Shown here: positions 1 to 7,907 of the stretch, piece after piece
Layout: the number at the start of each line of letters is the position of its first letter
Numbering within the stretch: position 1 is the first letter of the stretch
Assembly: GCF_010548145.1 (NCBI RefSeq)
Contig: NZ_JAAGLN010000005.1
Span: 1 to 64,000, forward strand
Source of the DNA: Streptomyces sp. SID10853
Lineage (GTDB): Bacteria > Actinomycetota > Actinomycetes > Streptomycetales > Streptomycetaceae
Direction of reading: 5' to 3'
DNA: 64,000 nucleotides
Translations under genes and position numbers: made by a program
Notes under the pieces: model-generated
What the model was told of the DNA's origin: nothing
The model's input: the letters and a program-made list of their open reading frames with translations, nothing else
Database searches by the model: none

Positions 1-2
1 AC

Positions 3-284
3 CGGCTCGCCGCCGACCTCGGCACCAGCCCCTTCGCCCTGCTGCGCGCCTTCCGGGCGGCGTACGGCATGCCGCCGCACACCTGGCTCACCGACGCGCG
101 GGTGCGCCGGGCCATGCACCTCCTGGAGGCGGGCACCACACCCGCGGAGACGGCGACCGCCGTCGGCTTCACCGACCAGCCGCATCTGAACCGGCATTTC
201 ACCCGGATCGTGGGGGTCCCACCGGGCGCGTACCAGCGAGAGCGCGCAAAAACGTACAAGACCGGGCGCGGTCGTACCTCGTAG
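3..284 (+). CDS. AraC-family transcriptional regulator, C-terminal part (5' truncated by window edge)
   Basis: The reading frame is open from the first bases of the window to a TAG at 282-284. The visible 93 residues form the double helix-turn-helix DNA-binding domain of AraC/XylS regulators: a first HTH (LAADLGTSPFALLRAFRAAYG) followed by the second, with the family signature pattern around TAVGFTDQPHLNRHFTRIVGVPPGAYQ. The effector-binding N-terminal domain lies outside the window. It ends only 10 bp before the azlC start on the same strand, so it probably controls, and may be co-transcribed with, the azlCD exporter genes; that link is inferred from position only. Confidence 0.88.
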   Translation, partial: RLAADLGTSPFALLRAFRAAYGMPPHTWLTDARVRRAMHLLEAGTTPAETATAVGFTDQPHLNRHFTRIVGVPPGAYQRERAKTYKTGRGRTS

Positions 285-294
285 CGTCAGCCGG

Positions 295-1197
295 GTGACA
301 AGGGAACAGACAGTACTCACGGACAACCGTGCAGAACCGGAACCGAGACCGGATTCGGCCGTCATCAGGGACGCGCTGGGCGTCGGTGTCGCGGTCGGGC
401 TCTCCGGGTTCGCCTTCGGCGTGACCTCGGCGGGCTCGGGTATGAGCCTGCTGCAGACCTGTGCCCTCAGCCTGCTGGTTTTCACCGGGGCCTCCCAGTT
501 CGCGCTGGTCGGCGCGCTGGCGGCGGGCGGCAGTCCGTTCGCGGCCGCCGCGGGCGCCTTCTTCCTCGGCGTCCGCAACACCTTCTACGGGCTGCGGCTC
601 TCCCAGCTGCTGGCCCTGCCGCGCGCGGTGCGGCCCTTCGCCGCGCACTGGGTGATCGACGAGACGACGGCCGTCACTCTCGCCCAGCCGACGCGGCGCG
701 CGGCCCGGATCGGGTTCACCGCCACGGGCCTGACCCTGTACGTGCTGTGGAACCTCACCACGCTGCTCGGCGCGCTGGGCGCGGAGGCGCTCGGCGACAC
801 CGCCGCCTGGGGCCTCGACGCGGCCGGGCCCGCGGTCTTCCTGGCGCTCCTCGCCCCCATGCTGCGGACGGCGACGGAGCGGGTGGTCGCCGGGCTCGCC
901 GTCGTCCTGGGGCTCGGACTGCTGCCGCTGCTGCCGGGCGGGGTCCCGGTGCTGGTCGCCGCGTTCGCGGCTCCGGCCGTGCTGTTCCTCAAGGGGCGTG
1001 CTGCCGGAGGTACGAGCGGCGCGGCGAACGGAAGGACACCGGAGAAGAGGGCACCCGGAAGAGAGGCACCCGGGAAGGACGTATCCGGGAAAGAGGCACC
1101 CGGGAAGGACGTATCCGGGAAAGAGGCACCCGGGAAGGACGTATCCGAGAAGGAGACACCGGAGAAGGAGACACCGGGGAAGGGGAAGGAAAGTTGA
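295..1197 (+). CDS. azlC: AzlC-family branched-chain amino acid exporter large subunit
   Basis: Inner-membrane protein of 300 residues matching AzlC, the large subunit of a two-component amino-acid exporter (branched-chain amino acids or analogues). The first ~235 residues hold several hydrophobic segments and the family-type stretch FAFGVTSAGSG near the N-terminus, with SQFALVGA and FFLGVRNTFYGLRLS after it. The GTG start 10 bp after the AraC gene is the only start that includes this whole region. The last ~65 residues are unusual: a hydrophilic Gly/Lys/Glu/Pro tail made from a 10-residue tandem repeat that I would not expect in AzlC. The stop overlaps the azlD start, so the pair should be translationally coupled. 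The exact substrate cannot be read from sequence. Confidence 0.85.
   Translation: MTREQTVLTDNRAEPEPRPDSAVIRDALGVGVAVGLSGFAFGVTSAGSGMSLLQTCALSLLVFTGASQFALVGALAAGGSPFAAAAGAFFLGVRNTFYGLRLSQLLALPRAVRPFAAHWVIDETTAVTLAQPTRRAARIGFTATGLTLYVLWNLTTLLGALGAEALGDTAAWGLDAAGPAVFLALLAPMLRTATERVVAGLAVVLGLGLLPLLPGGVPVLVAAFAAPAVLFLKGRAAGGTSGAANGRTPEKRAPGREAPGKDVSGKEAPGKDVSGKEAPGKDVSEKETPEKETPGKGKES
1061..1150 (+). repeat. 30-bp tandem repeat, three copies, inside azlC
   Basis: Three head-to-tail, nearly identical 30-bp units at 1061-1090, 1091-1120 and 1121-1150, followed by degenerate half-units to about 1185. The period is a multiple of three, so the reading frame is kept and the units encode repeats of the type GKEAPGKDVS. 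This looks like slippage expansion at the end of the gene rather than a functional DNA array. Confidence 0.9.
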
Positions 1198-1499
1198 GCG
1201 TCTGGATCGCGATCGGGGCGACGGTCGTCGGCTGCTACCTCGTCAAACTGCTCGGGCTGCTGGTGCCCGCGGGCACGCTCGAACGGCCGGTCGTCAAACG
1301 GCTGTCCTCGCTGCTCCCGGTCGCCCTGCTGGCGGCCCTCACCGCTCAGCAGACCTTCGGAAGCGGCCAGCACCTCACACTGGACGCCCGGGGCGCGGGG
1401 GTCGCGGCAGCGGCGCTCGCACTGGTACTGCGCGCCCCGTTTCTGGTCGTCGTCGGAGCCGCGGTCGTGGTCACCGCCGGGGTGCGCGCACTGGGCTGA
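1194..1499 (+). CDS. azlD: AzlD-family branched-chain amino acid exporter small subunit
   Basis: Small hydrophobic protein of about 101 residues with the AzlD layout: three to four membrane segments (WIAIGATVVGCYLVKLLGLL, LLPVALLAALTAQQTF, AGVAAAALALVL, FLVVVGAAVVVTAGVRAL) and the family-typical LPVALLAAL...QTF region. The likely start is the TTG at 1194, which overlaps the azlC TGA as TTGA; a run of GGGAAGGGGAAGGAAAG just upstream, within the azlC end, supplies the ribosome binding site. It works with AzlC as a two-protein exporter in the cytoplasmic membrane. Confidence 0.82.
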   Translation: MSVWIAIGATVVGCYLVKLLGLLVPAGTLERPVVKRLSSLLPVALLAALTAQQTFGSGQHLTLDARGAGVAAAALALVLRAPFLVVVGAAVVVTAGVRALG

Positions 1500-1586
1500 G
1501 CCGGCGTGCCGGATCCCCCGCCTGCGCGCCCCCGTGTGCCGTCGCACGCCCTGGGAGTGGGTGAGGGACCGAGGGAGGGGCGCGCG

Positions 1587-2501
1587 TCAGGCGACCTCGC
1601 GGCCGTGGGCCCGCAGCGTCAGCAGCGCCTGGACCGTCACCATGGGCCGCGCCTCGATCTGCGGACCCGGCGCCCAGGAACGCCAGTTGACGGGCCAGCC
1701 GCCGTCCTGTCGCTGCTCGTCCGCCAGGAAGTCCAGCGACCGGGACATCTCCTCGTCGGTGAACCAGCCACGGGCCAGCGAACCCGGCCCCCGCGCGTAG
1801 TCGTAAGGGAAATGCTGTTCCCCCGGCGCGTACCCCGGCGCGACCGGGTACGACGCGCGGTCCTCCGGATCCAGCACGGCCAGCCGCTGCTCCCGCACCT
1901 GCCGGCCCAGCCGGTCGGCCGCCGCCTCGGCCCGCGACCGGTCGGGGACACCGTCCAGGAAGGCGACCGCCGCCTGGATCTCGTACGGGTGGGAGTGCTC
2001 CAGCGCGTCGACCGCCTGCCAGCAGAAGTCGGTCGCCCGGAAGAGCCAGGCGTGCCAGACCTCGTTACGGTGCAGCACCCCCACCACGGGCCCGGTGGCC
2101 AGCAGCTCGCTCGGCGGGTCGTCGACGACCGGGATGAACGGCGCGCACGGATAGCCGCGCTGCGAGGGGTGGACCGCGGGCAGCGCCCCGTCCCTGGTGG
2201 ACACCTCGGTCAGATACCGGCACACCCGCTCCACCCGCATCCCGCCGCAGCGCCCTACGGAGTCGAGCACGTGCAGCGCGTGCGCCGTGTGCAGGGGCTG
2301 GCTCACCGGCCCGCGCAGATCGGGTTCGAGCCCGTGCCCGTACCCGCCGTCCTCGTTGAGGTGGGCGGCGAGCGCGGCCTCCACGGCATCGGCGCGCCCG
2401 TCGAGGAAGTGGTACGCGAACCTCCGCTGTTCCAGCACCCGGGCCGTCAGCCAGATGAAGTGCTCGGCACGTTCGAGAGGAGATGCTCCGGTTCCAGCCA
2501 T
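1587..2501 (-). CDS. Conserved protein with terpene cyclase/prenyltransferase-like alpha-toroid fold
   Basis: A 304-residue soluble protein with repeated helix-turn segments and motifs typical of the alpha/alpha toroid fold of squalene cyclase and prenyltransferase relatives: LNEDGGYGHGLEPDL near residue 50 and RQDGGWPVNW near residue 265. No DxDD or DDxxD catalytic motif is visible, so a cyclase or prenyltransferase activity is not supported. The ATG at 2501 follows a purine-rich stretch. It is convergent with azlD and divergent from the DUF3046 gene. Function unknown. Confidence 0.78.
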   Translation of the reverse strand: MAGTGASPLERAEHFIWLTARVLEQRRFAYHFLDGRADAVEAALAAHLNEDGGYGHGLEPDLRGPVSQPLHTAHALHVLDSVGRCGGMRVERVCRYLTEVSTRDGALPAVHPSQRGYPCAPFIPVVDDPPSELLATGPVVGVLHRNEVWHAWLFRATDFCWQAVDALEHSHPYEIQAAVAFLDGVPDRSRAEAAADRLGRQVREQRLAVLDPEDRASYPVAPGYAPGEQHFPYDYARGPGSLARGWFTDEEMSRSLDFLADEQRQDGGWPVNWRSWAPGPQIEARPMVTVQALLTLRAHGREVA

Positions 2502-2580
2502 GTTCCGAAGGTAGAGCGGAAAAAGCTCAGGGCAAGGGCGACGGGCGAGGCTGCACTCTCAGGGGCTGGATACTGAAGTC

Positions 2581-2775
2581 ATGCGGTTGACGATTTTCTG
2601 GGAGCGGATGGCGGAGCACTTCGGCGAGGCGTACGCCGACTCGTTCGCACGCGACCATGTGATGGCGGAGCTGGGCGGCCGTACGGTGCACGAGGCACTG
2701 GCCGCCGGCTGGGAGACGAAGGACGTCTGGCGGGGTGTCTGCGCGGCGGCGGGCATCCCCGAGGACCGGCGCTGA
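2581..2775 (+). CDS. DUF3046 family small protein
   Basis: A 64-residue protein that matches DUF3046: it begins MRLTIFWERMAEHFG, has the conserved ARDHVMAELGGRTVHEALAAG core and VWRGVCAAAGIP near the end. The family is almost confined to Actinobacteria and commonly sits a few genes upstream of recA, as here. No catalytic residues are apparent and its role is unknown. The gene is followed by about 270 bp without another gene. Confidence 0.88.
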   Translation: MRLTIFWERMAEHFGEAYADSFARDHVMAELGGRTVHEALAAGWETKDVWRGVCAAAGIPEDRR

Positions 2776-3042
2776 GCACCGGGGGCCAGGGGGCGTGCGG
2801 CCGCCCGTCACACGGGTACGCGAGACTGGGCGGGTGCGACCGGCCGGCTGTGCCGCCTACAGGCTGATCCACGTGCGGCCCGTGCCGCGTGCAGCCGTGC
2901 CGCCTGCTGTCTGTGCGACCGGCCTTGACGGACCCGGACATGACAGGCGGGCCATGACGGACCGGCCATGACAGCCCTGGCGCATGACCGGTCCGACCGG
3001 TCAACCGACCTGACCGCGACCTGACTGATGACCGACTGACCG
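2776..3042. other. Intergenic stretch with simple GACC/TGA-rich repeats before the permease gene
   Basis: No gene was found in these 267 bases. The second half (about 2984-3060) is a run of near-repeats built from GACCGACCTGACCGATGA-like words, and it continues into the start of the next gene, where it encodes the Thr/Asp-rich N-terminus. This makes the start codon of that gene uncertain. No clear hairpin terminator was seen. Confidence 0.6.
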
Positions 3043-4383
3043 ATGACCGACCTGACCGATGAGACTGCCGAGGACCAGATGACCCCGGACGAGACCGCCA
3101 CGGACCGGACGACCGGCGACCGGACGACCGCGGACCGGGCCCCCGGCGCCGCCCCGCCCTCTCCCGCCGCCGAGCCCGGCGGGCCCGCGACAGGAAGGGG
3201 CCGGGCGTCGATGCCCCGCTGGCTGCCGAAGGCGATGGTGCTCGCCCTCGCTCTCGTGGCCTGCTTCCAGCTGGGCAGCTGGGCGTTCTACCAGCTCATC
3301 GGCTTGCTGACGAATATCCTCATCGCGTTCTTCCTGGCTCTGGCGGTCGAGCCGGCGGTGGGGCGCATGGCGGCGCGCGGTATGCGCCGTGGTCTCGCCA
3401 CCTTCCTGGTCTTCTTCGGGGTGGCGCTCGCGGCCGCCGGATTCGTCTTCCTGCTCGGCTCGATGCTGGCCGGACAGATCGCTGACATGGTCGAGGAGTT
3501 CCCCAAGTACCTGGACCTGGTGATCAACTGGACCAACCACACCTTCCACAGCGAGCTGTCCCGGGTGCAGGTCCAGGACAGCGTGCTGCACTCGGACTGG
3601 CTGCAGAAGTACGTCCAGAACAGCGCGAGCGGTGTGCTCGACGTGTCGACCACTGTGCTGGGCGGCCTCTTCCGGCTGCTGACGATCTTCCTGTTCGCCT
3701 TCTACTTCGCGGCCGACGGGCCACGCCTGCGGCGCGCGCTGTGCTCCGTACTGCCGCCGTCGAAGCAGACCGAGGTGCTGCGGGCCTGGGAGATCGCGGT
3801 CGACAAGACCGGCGGCTACCTCTACTCGCGCGGTGTGATGGCGCTGATCTCCGGCGTCGCGCACTACGTCCTGCTGGTCGCGCTGAACGTGCCGTACGCC
3901 CCCGCGCTCGCGGTGTGGGTCGGTCTGGTCTCCCAGTTCATCCCGACCATCGGCACCTATCTGGCGGGCGCTCTGCCCATGCTGCTCGCCTTCACGGTGA
4001 ACCCCTGGTACGCGCTGTGGGTGCTGGTCTTCGTGGTGATCTACCAGCAGTTCGAGAACTACGGACTCCAGCCGAAGCTCACGGCGAAGGCCGTCGACAT
4101 CCACCCCGCGGTGGCCTTCGGCTCGGTCATCGCGGGGACCGCGCTGCTGGGGGCGGTCGGTGCGCTGATCGCCATCCCGGCGGTGGCGACCCTCCAGGCG
4201 TTCCTGGGGGCCTATGTGAAGCGGTACGACGTGACGGACGACCCGCGCGTCCACGGCAGGCGCGGACCGGGGAACGTACGCGGGCTCCGGGACCCGGCCG
4301 CGGTGCCCGCGAGGATCAGGAGCTCCCTGCTCCGGGGACGGATCCCGCGGCCGGGGAACAGCGACGAGGACACAGTCGGCTGA
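3043..4383 (+). CDS. AI-2E family (PerM/YdiK-type) transporter
   Basis: A 446-residue multi-pass membrane protein of the AI-2 exporter superfamily. After a hydrophilic, Thr/Asp/Ala/Pro-rich N-terminus (~60 residues) come the hydrophobic hairpin LPKAMVLALALVACFQLGSWAFYQLIGLLTNILIAFFLALAVEPAVGRMAARGMRRGLATFLVFF, a periplasmic-type helical region (residues ~145-210), and the C-terminal membrane bundle with the family-typical QFIPTIGTYLAGALPMLLAF and YQQFENYGLQPKLTAKAVDIHPAVAFGSVIAG. The substrate of this family is rarely AI-2 itself and cannot be assigned here. ATG 3043 lies in repeat DNA; the internal ATG 3211 would remove the disordered head. It precedes recA in the usual actinobacterial order. 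Confidence 0.87.
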   Translation: MTDLTDETAEDQMTPDETATDRTTGDRTTADRAPGAAPPSPAAEPGGPATGRGRASMPRWLPKAMVLALALVACFQLGSWAFYQLIGLLTNILIAFFLALAVEPAVGRMAARGMRRGLATFLVFFGVALAAAGFVFLLGSMLAGQIADMVEEFPKYLDLVINWTNHTFHSELSRVQVQDSVLHSDWLQKYVQNSASGVLDVSTTVLGGLFRLLTIFLFAFYFAADGPRLRRALCSVLPPSKQTEVLRAWEIAVDKTGGYLYSRGVMALISGVAHYVLLVALNVPYAPALAVWVGLVSQFIPTIGTYLAGALPMLLAFTVNPWYALWVLVFVVIYQQFENYGLQPKLTAKAVDIHPAVAFGSVIAGTALLGAVGALIAIPAVATLQAFLGAYVKRYDVTDDPRVHGRRGPGNVRGLRDPAAVPARIRSSLLRGRIPRPGNSDEDTVG

Positions 4384-4475
4384 CACGGTCGGCTGACCCG
4401 GCCGCTGGACCACGGCCGCGCCGAGGACGCGCCGGACACGGGGCCGGACTCGGGCCGGACACCCGCGTGGCGCGC

Positions 4476-4505
4476 TTGACAGTAAAATCGAACAGCCGTT
4501 CTTAT
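4476..4505 (+). promoter_or_regulatory. LexA (SOS) box within an upstream recA promoter
   Basis: A TTGACA -35-like element at 4476-4481 is followed by CGAAC-AGCC-GTTCT at 4489-4502, nine of ten positions of the Gram-positive/actinobacterial LexA consensus CGAAC-N4-GTTCG. The box overlaps the spacer and the -10 zone (about 4499-4505), so bound LexA would block this promoter. Confidence 0.75.
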
Positions 4506-4532
4506 GGGGTTCTGGCCCGGTACTCGGACGAG

Positions 4533-4565
4533 TTGTCGACTGTGTTGTCCACCGAGTTGTCCACA
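4533..4565 (+). promoter_or_regulatory. Three DnaA-box-like repeats at 12-bp spacing in the recA leader
   Basis: TTGTCGACT (4533), TTGTCCACC (4545) and TTGTCCACA (4557) are direct repeats exactly 12 bp apart. The third is a perfect match to the preferred Streptomyces DnaA box TTGTCCACA; the others differ by one to three bases. They lie between the SOS-boxed promoter and the RecA-NDp-type promoter. Binding by DnaA is inferred, not shown. Confidence 0.55.
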
Positions 4566-4588
4566 GGCGGGACGGGCTTCGGAGCCCA

Positions 4589-4611
4589 TTGTCAGTGGCA
4601 GGGGTTAGCGT
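4589..4611 (+). promoter_or_regulatory. RecA-NDp/PafBC-type damage promoter of recA
   Basis: TTGTCAGTG (4589-4597), an 8-base spacer, then TAGCGT (4606-4611) fit the TTGTCRGTG-N8-TAnnnT promoter known from S. rimosus and M. tuberculosis recA. In mycobacteria this element is used by the LexA-independent activator PafBC. The predicted start of transcription is near 4618, about 37 bases upstream of the recA ATG. Confidence 0.85.
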
Positions 4612-4654
4612 CATTGACGTGAAGCGATCGACTCAAGCAAATCGGGTGGAACCC

Positions 4655-5791
4655 ATGGCAGCAGGCAACGACCGCGAGAAGGCGCTGGACGCCGCTCTCG
4701 CCCAGATTGAACGGCAATTCGGCAAGGGCGCGGTCATGCGCCTGGGCGAGCGGCCCAACGAACCCATCGAGGTCATCCCCACGGGGTCGACCGCGCTCGA
4801 TGTCGCCCTCGGCGTCGGCGGACTGCCGCGTGGCCGGGTGGTCGAGGTGTACGGTCCGGAGTCCTCCGGCAAGACGACGCTGACGCTGCACGCGGTGGCG
4901 AACGCCCAGCGGCTCGGCGGCCAAGTGGCCTTCATCGACGCGGAGCACGCGCTGGACCCCGAGTACGCGAGGAAGCTCGGCGTCGACATCGACAACCTCA
5001 TCCTGTCCCAGCCGGACAACGGCGAGCAGGCGCTGGAAATCGTCGACATGCTGATCCGTTCCGGCGCGCTCGACCTGGTCGTCATCGACTCCGTCGCGGC
5101 TCTGGTGCCGCGTGCGGAGATCGAGGGCGAGATGGGCGACTCGCACGTGGGTCTGCAGGCCCGGCTGATGAGCCAGGCGCTCCGCAAGATCACCGGCGCG
5201 ATGAACCAGTCCAAGACCACCGCGATCTTCATCAACCAGCTCCGCGAGAAGATCGGCGTCATGTTCGGCTCTCCGGAGACCACCACCGGTGGCCGGGCGC
5301 TGAAGTTCTACGCCTCGGTCCGGCTCGACATCCGCCGGATCGAGACCCTGAAGGACGGCACCGACGCGGTCGGCAACCGCACCCGCGTGAAGGTCGTCAA
5401 GAACAAGGTTTCGCCGCCCTTCAAGCAGGCCGAGTTCGACATCCTCTACGGCCAGGGCATCAGCCGCGAGGGCGGTCTGATCGACATGGGCGTGGAGAAC
5501 GGCTTCGTACGCAAGGCGGGCGCCTGGTACACGTACGAGGGCGACCAGCTGGGACAGGGCAAGGAGAACGCGCGGAACTTCCTGAAGGACAACCCCGATC
5601 TCGCCAACGAGATCGAGAAGAAGATCCTGGAGAAGCTGGGCATCGGTGTCCGGCGGGAGGCCGAACTCGGAGCCGAGCCGGAGGCGGACGCCGCAGGCGC
5701 CGTTGTGGCCGACGAGGCAGCGAAGACGGTTCCCGCTCCGGCGGCCGGTGGCAAGGCCAAGGCGGCCAAGACCGCCGCGGCCAAGAGCTGA
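4655..5791 (+). CDS. recA: Recombinase RecA
   Basis: Homologous recombination protein and LexA co-protease, 378 residues. Walker A GPESSGKT is at residues 67-74, with [22 protein letters not shown] (Walker B and loop 1) and [30 protein letters not shown] (loop 2) in order, and an Ala/Lys-rich actinobacterial tail. ATG 4655 was chosen because GGTGGA lies five bases upstream and the protein then begins [15 protein letters not shown] like other Streptomyces RecA; an in-frame start at 4589 would sit inside the promoter. Expression should respond to damage by two routes, LexA and PafBC. recX follows three bases after the stop. Confidence 0.98.
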   Translation: MAAGNDREKALDAALAQIERQFGKGAVMRLGERPNEPIEVIPTGSTALDVALGVGGLPRGRVVEVYGPESSGKTTLTLHAVANAQRLGGQVAFIDAEHALDPEYARKLGVDIDNLILSQPDNGEQALEIVDMLIRSGALDLVVIDSVAALVPRAEIEGEMGDSHVGLQARLMSQALRKITGAMNQSKTTAIFINQLREKIGVMFGSPETTTGGRALKFYASVRLDIRRIETLKDGTDAVGNRTRVKVVKNKVSPPFKQAEFDILYGQGISREGGLIDMGVENGFVRKAGAWYTYEGDQLGQGKENARNFLKDNPDLANEIEKKILEKLGIGVRREAELGAEPEADAAGAVVADEAAKTVPAPAAGGKAKAAKTAAAKS

Positions 5792-5794
5792 CCC

Positions 5795-6499
5795 GTGGTC
5801 CGGAGAACCGAATGGCCGGAGGCCAGGAACTCCGGGGGCGGGGACGGACACGGGGACAGCGGCTGCGGGGACGAGTACAGGGACAGCGACGGAGCCGGGG
5901 ACGGAGGAGCGGGACCGCGGCGCCAGCGGTCACAGCAGAGGCGGTCCCAGCGGACGCGGTCCCAGGACCAGGAACCGCAGAAGCCTCAGGACCCGGCGGA
6001 GCAGGCGCGGGCCATCTGCCTGCGCCTGCTCACCGGGACTGCACGCACCCGTAAGCAACTGGCCGAAGCACTGCAGAAGCGGGATATCCCCGACGAGGTG
6101 TCCGAGGAGGTGCTGTCCCGCTTCGAAGAGGTCGGGCTCATCAACGACGCGGCTTTCGCGGACGCCTGGGTGGAATCCCGCCACCATGGGCGGGGGCTCG
6201 CCAAGCGGGCGCTCGCTCGGGAGCTCCGTACGAAGGGCGTGGACTCCGCGCTCATTGAGGACGCCGTCGGACAGCTGGACTCCGAGCAGGAGGAGGAGAC
6301 CGCCAGGGAGTTGGTCACCCGCAGGCTCCGTTCGACCCGGGGACTGGAACGTGACAAACGGCTGCGCCGTCTCGCGGGCATGCTCGCCCGCAAGGGATAC
6401 CCGGAGGGTATGGCCCTGCGGGTGGTGCGGCGGGCGCTGGAGACGGAGGGCGAGGATCTGGCGGACCTGGAACACGGGGGGTTCCAGGACGACGGGTAG
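5795..6499 (+). CDS. recX: Regulatory protein RecX
   Basis: RecX binds RecA filaments and tunes their activity. The 234-residue product has the three-helix RecX repeats from about residue 70: ARAICLRLLTGTARTRKQLAEALQKRDIPDEVSEEVLSRFEEVGLINDAAFADAWVESR, followed by GRGLAKRALARELRTKGV and a third repeat ending in KGYPEGMALRVVRRAL. The first ~65 residues are a low-complexity Gly/Asp/Ser then Gln/Arg region encoded by GGGGAC-type near-repeats and not part of the fold. GTG 5795 begins three bases after recA, so the two are co-transcribed. A strong hairpin follows. Confidence 0.93.
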   Translation: MVRRTEWPEARNSGGGDGHGDSGCGDEYRDSDGAGDGGAGPRRQRSQQRRSQRTRSQDQEPQKPQDPAEQARAICLRLLTGTARTRKQLAEALQKRDIPDEVSEEVLSRFEEVGLINDAAFADAWVESRHHGRGLAKRALARELRTKGVDSALIEDAVGQLDSEQEEETARELVTRRLRSTRGLERDKRLRRLAGMLARKGYPEGMALRVVRRALETEGEDLADLEHGGFQDDG

Positions 6500-6510
6500 C
6501 CGGTCGGACC

Positions 6511-6560
6511 CACCGGCGCGCCTGCCGGGCGACGGCCGGCGCCCGGCAGGCGGACCGGTG
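6511..6560 (+). terminator. Strong hairpin terminator after recA-recX
   Basis: A perfect 13-bp stem pairs 6519-6531 with 6540-6552 around an 8-base loop, and is extended outward by CACCGG (6511-6516) against CCGGTG (6555-6560). There is no U-tract, as is usual in Streptomyces. Confidence 0.8.
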
Positions 6561-6589
6561 GCCATCAGCCCCCGACAGCCGGGCATCCG

Positions 6590-6668
6590 TGCGGCGGGTG
6601 GCACACGGACCGGTGACACGCGGACCGGTGACAGATGGCAGCTCGGTGACAGGTGGCAGGTGACAGCC
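6590..6668. repeat. Short direct repeats between recX and the rhodanese gene
   Basis: GCGGACCGGTG-type words recur at about 6551, 6605 and 6623, followed by GGTGACAG-type words up to 6665. No gene is present in this gap. It may be the remnant of slippage events; no regulatory role is apparent. Confidence 0.5.
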
Positions 6669-7241
6669 TCAGGGCCTGTCGACCGGGAGTCCGGCCGCGC
6701 GCCACGCCTGGAAGCCGCCGATGAGGTCGGTCGCCCGGTACAGGCCAAGCTGCCGCAGGGACGCTGCGGCGAGGGACGACGCGTATCCCTCGTTGCAGAT
6801 CACCACGGTCCGCAGACCGTGGCCGGTGGCCTCCGGCGCACGGTGGCTGCCCTGTGGATCGAGCCGCCACTCCAGCTCGTTGCGCTCGACCACCAGTGCC
6901 CCGGGGATCAGCCCGTCGCGCTTGCGCAGGGCCGCGTACCGGATGTCCACCAGCAGCGCCCCCTGAGCCGCGGCGTCGAAAGCCTCCCGGGGACCGATCC
7001 GGTCGAGCCCCGACCGGACTCGTTCCAGCAGTTCGTCCACAGAGAGCGGTTCGTCCACAGGGTGCCGTTCGGGCGCAGGGTGAGGTTCGGAAACAGGGTG
7101 CGGTTCGGAAACAGGGTGCGTCTCGGAAACGGAGTGCGGTTCGGGCGCGGGGAGCGTTTCGGAAACGGGGTGCGGTTCGGGCACGGGGATCTCAGACGTG
7201 GGGGTGGGCAGCGGTTCGGGCACGGGGTTGCTCATTCCCAT
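6669..7241 (-). CDS. Rhodanese-domain protein with repetitive Pro/Glu/Ser N-terminus
   Basis: The C-terminal ~115 residues form a single rhodanese (sulfurtransferase) domain: RSGLDRIGPREAFDAAAQGALLVDIRYAALRKRDGLIPGALVVERNELEW, then VVICNEGYASSLAAASLRQLG, with the persulfide-forming Cys in CNEGYAS, and GGFQAWRAAGLPV at the end. The first ~75 residues repeat the hexamer type PEPHPVSE and are probably disordered. The gene overlaps the end of the cysteine dioxygenase gene by 10 bases on the same strand, so they form an operon; together they suggest handling of cysteine-derived sulfur. Which acceptor it uses is unknown. Confidence 0.88.
   Translation of the reverse strand: MGMSNPVPEPLPTPTSEIPVPEPHPVSETLPAPEPHSVSETHPVSEPHPVSEPHPAPERHPVDEPLSVDELLERVRSGLDRIGPREAFDAAAQGALLVDIRYAALRKRDGLIPGALVVERNELEWRLDPQGSHRAPEATGHGLRTVVICNEGYASSLAAASLRQLGLYRATDLIGGFQAWRAAGLPVDRP
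7040..7205 (-). repeat. 18-bp coding repeats in the rhodanese gene
   Basis: A tandem array of about 18-bp units, based on GGTTCGGAAACAGGGTGC and a GGTTCGGGCGC variant, encodes six-residue repeats (PHPVSE and relatives). The frame is preserved. Two copies at its edge contain TCGTCCACA (7033-7041 and 7051-7059), which resemble DnaA boxes but follow from the coding repeat. Confidence 0.8.
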
Positions 7242-7771
7242 TCCCCGGGGCGCTCGACCTGTTCCAGGCGGAGGAGGGGGCCGCTGCGGCTGTAGCGGCG
7301 CATCAGCGGCAGCGGCGGATAGTAGGCATGCACCGAGACCGCGTGCTCGGCGGTCGATTCATTGAGCACCTGGTGCACATGGTGGGCGCCGAAGGCCCGC
7401 CCGGCGCCCGGAGTCAGCTGCCGGGTGCGGTCGACCCCGTCGGCGAGTTCGAGGGTCTTCCACCCTTCGGTGGGCAGCCGCGCGGCCAGGGAGTCCTCCT
7501 TGAGCACACCCGCCGCCGTGGCGAACGCGCCCCGGGAGCCGCCGTGGTCGTGCCAGCCGGTGCCGGTGCCGGGTGGCCAGCCGATCAGCCATGCCTCGCT
7601 CCCGCCCGGACCGTCCAGCCGGATCCAGGTGCGGCCCTCGGGGTCGAGCGGGAGCGAGCGGATGAGTTCGGAGTCGGCGGCGGTCCGGGTGACGAAGTCG
7701 AGGAGCCGGCTCGCGGTGGGCGCCGCCGTGCGCGCGGGCGCAGCGGCGGACAGGGGTGCGGAGAGAGACAT
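7232..7771 (-). CDS. Cysteine dioxygenase family protein
   Basis: A 179-residue cupin that oxidises L-cysteine to cysteine sulfinate, using non-haem iron bound by three histidines. The motif TGWHDHGGSRGAF gives His74 and His76, and HHVHQVLN supplies the third histidine, as in bacterial type I cysteine dioxygenases. ATG 7771 was chosen because GGACGG lies upstream and the protein then begins MSLSAPLSAAAPARTA; a longer frame to 7933 would run through the leader-peptide region. The short upstream leader with two Cys codons suggests that translation, and so cysteine supply, controls expression. The rhodanese gene follows in the same transcript. Confidence 0.87.
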   Translation of the reverse strand: MSLSAPLSAAAPARTAAPTASRLLDFVTRTAADSELIRSLPLDPEGRTWIRLDGPGGSEAWLIGWPPGTGTGWHDHGGSRGAFATAAGVLKEDSLAARLPTEGWKTLELADGVDRTRQLTPGAGRAFGAHHVHQVLNESTAEHAVSVHAYYPPLPLMRRYSRSGPLLRLEQVERPGEWE

Positions 7772-7859
7772 GATGACCGTCCGGAATGGTTCGCGGGTAC
7801 GCGCCGCGCGGCACCCCGGAACAGCACGGGGCGGCGCAGGCGCGAAGGGAAAGGGCGAA

Positions 7860-7907
7860 TCAGCTGGACGGACGACACGTGCAGCCCGCATAGCGGACGA
7901 GGTCCAT
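7860..7907 (-). CDS. Cysteine-containing leader peptide upstream of cysteine dioxygenase
   Basis: A 15-codon ORF, MDLVRYAGCTCRPSS, ends 88 bases before the dioxygenase start. In-frame GTG starts at 7931 or 7946 would extend it to a VRLWRRVHMDLVRYAGCTC form. That resembles the short R-R-H-V-D-L...C leader peptides found before sulfur genes in Streptomyces, where ribosomes stalling at Cys codons are thought to control the downstream gene. The downstream leader RNA contains a CCCCG/CGGGG hairpin. Assigned by pattern and position only. Confidence 0.62.
   Translation of the reverse strand: MDLVRYAGCTCRPSS

Noticed and set aside
1061-1150. 30-bp repeats as a CRISPR array
   Set aside because: Units are head to tail with no spacers and encode an in-frame peptide repeat.
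4592-5851. 419-codon minus-strand frame opposite recA
   Set aside because: Antisense shadow; the plus strand encodes RecA with all motifs.
7033-7059. Two TCGTCCACA sites as DnaA boxes
   Set aside because: They are 18 bases apart because of the coding repeat in the rhodanese gene, and differ from the preferred box.
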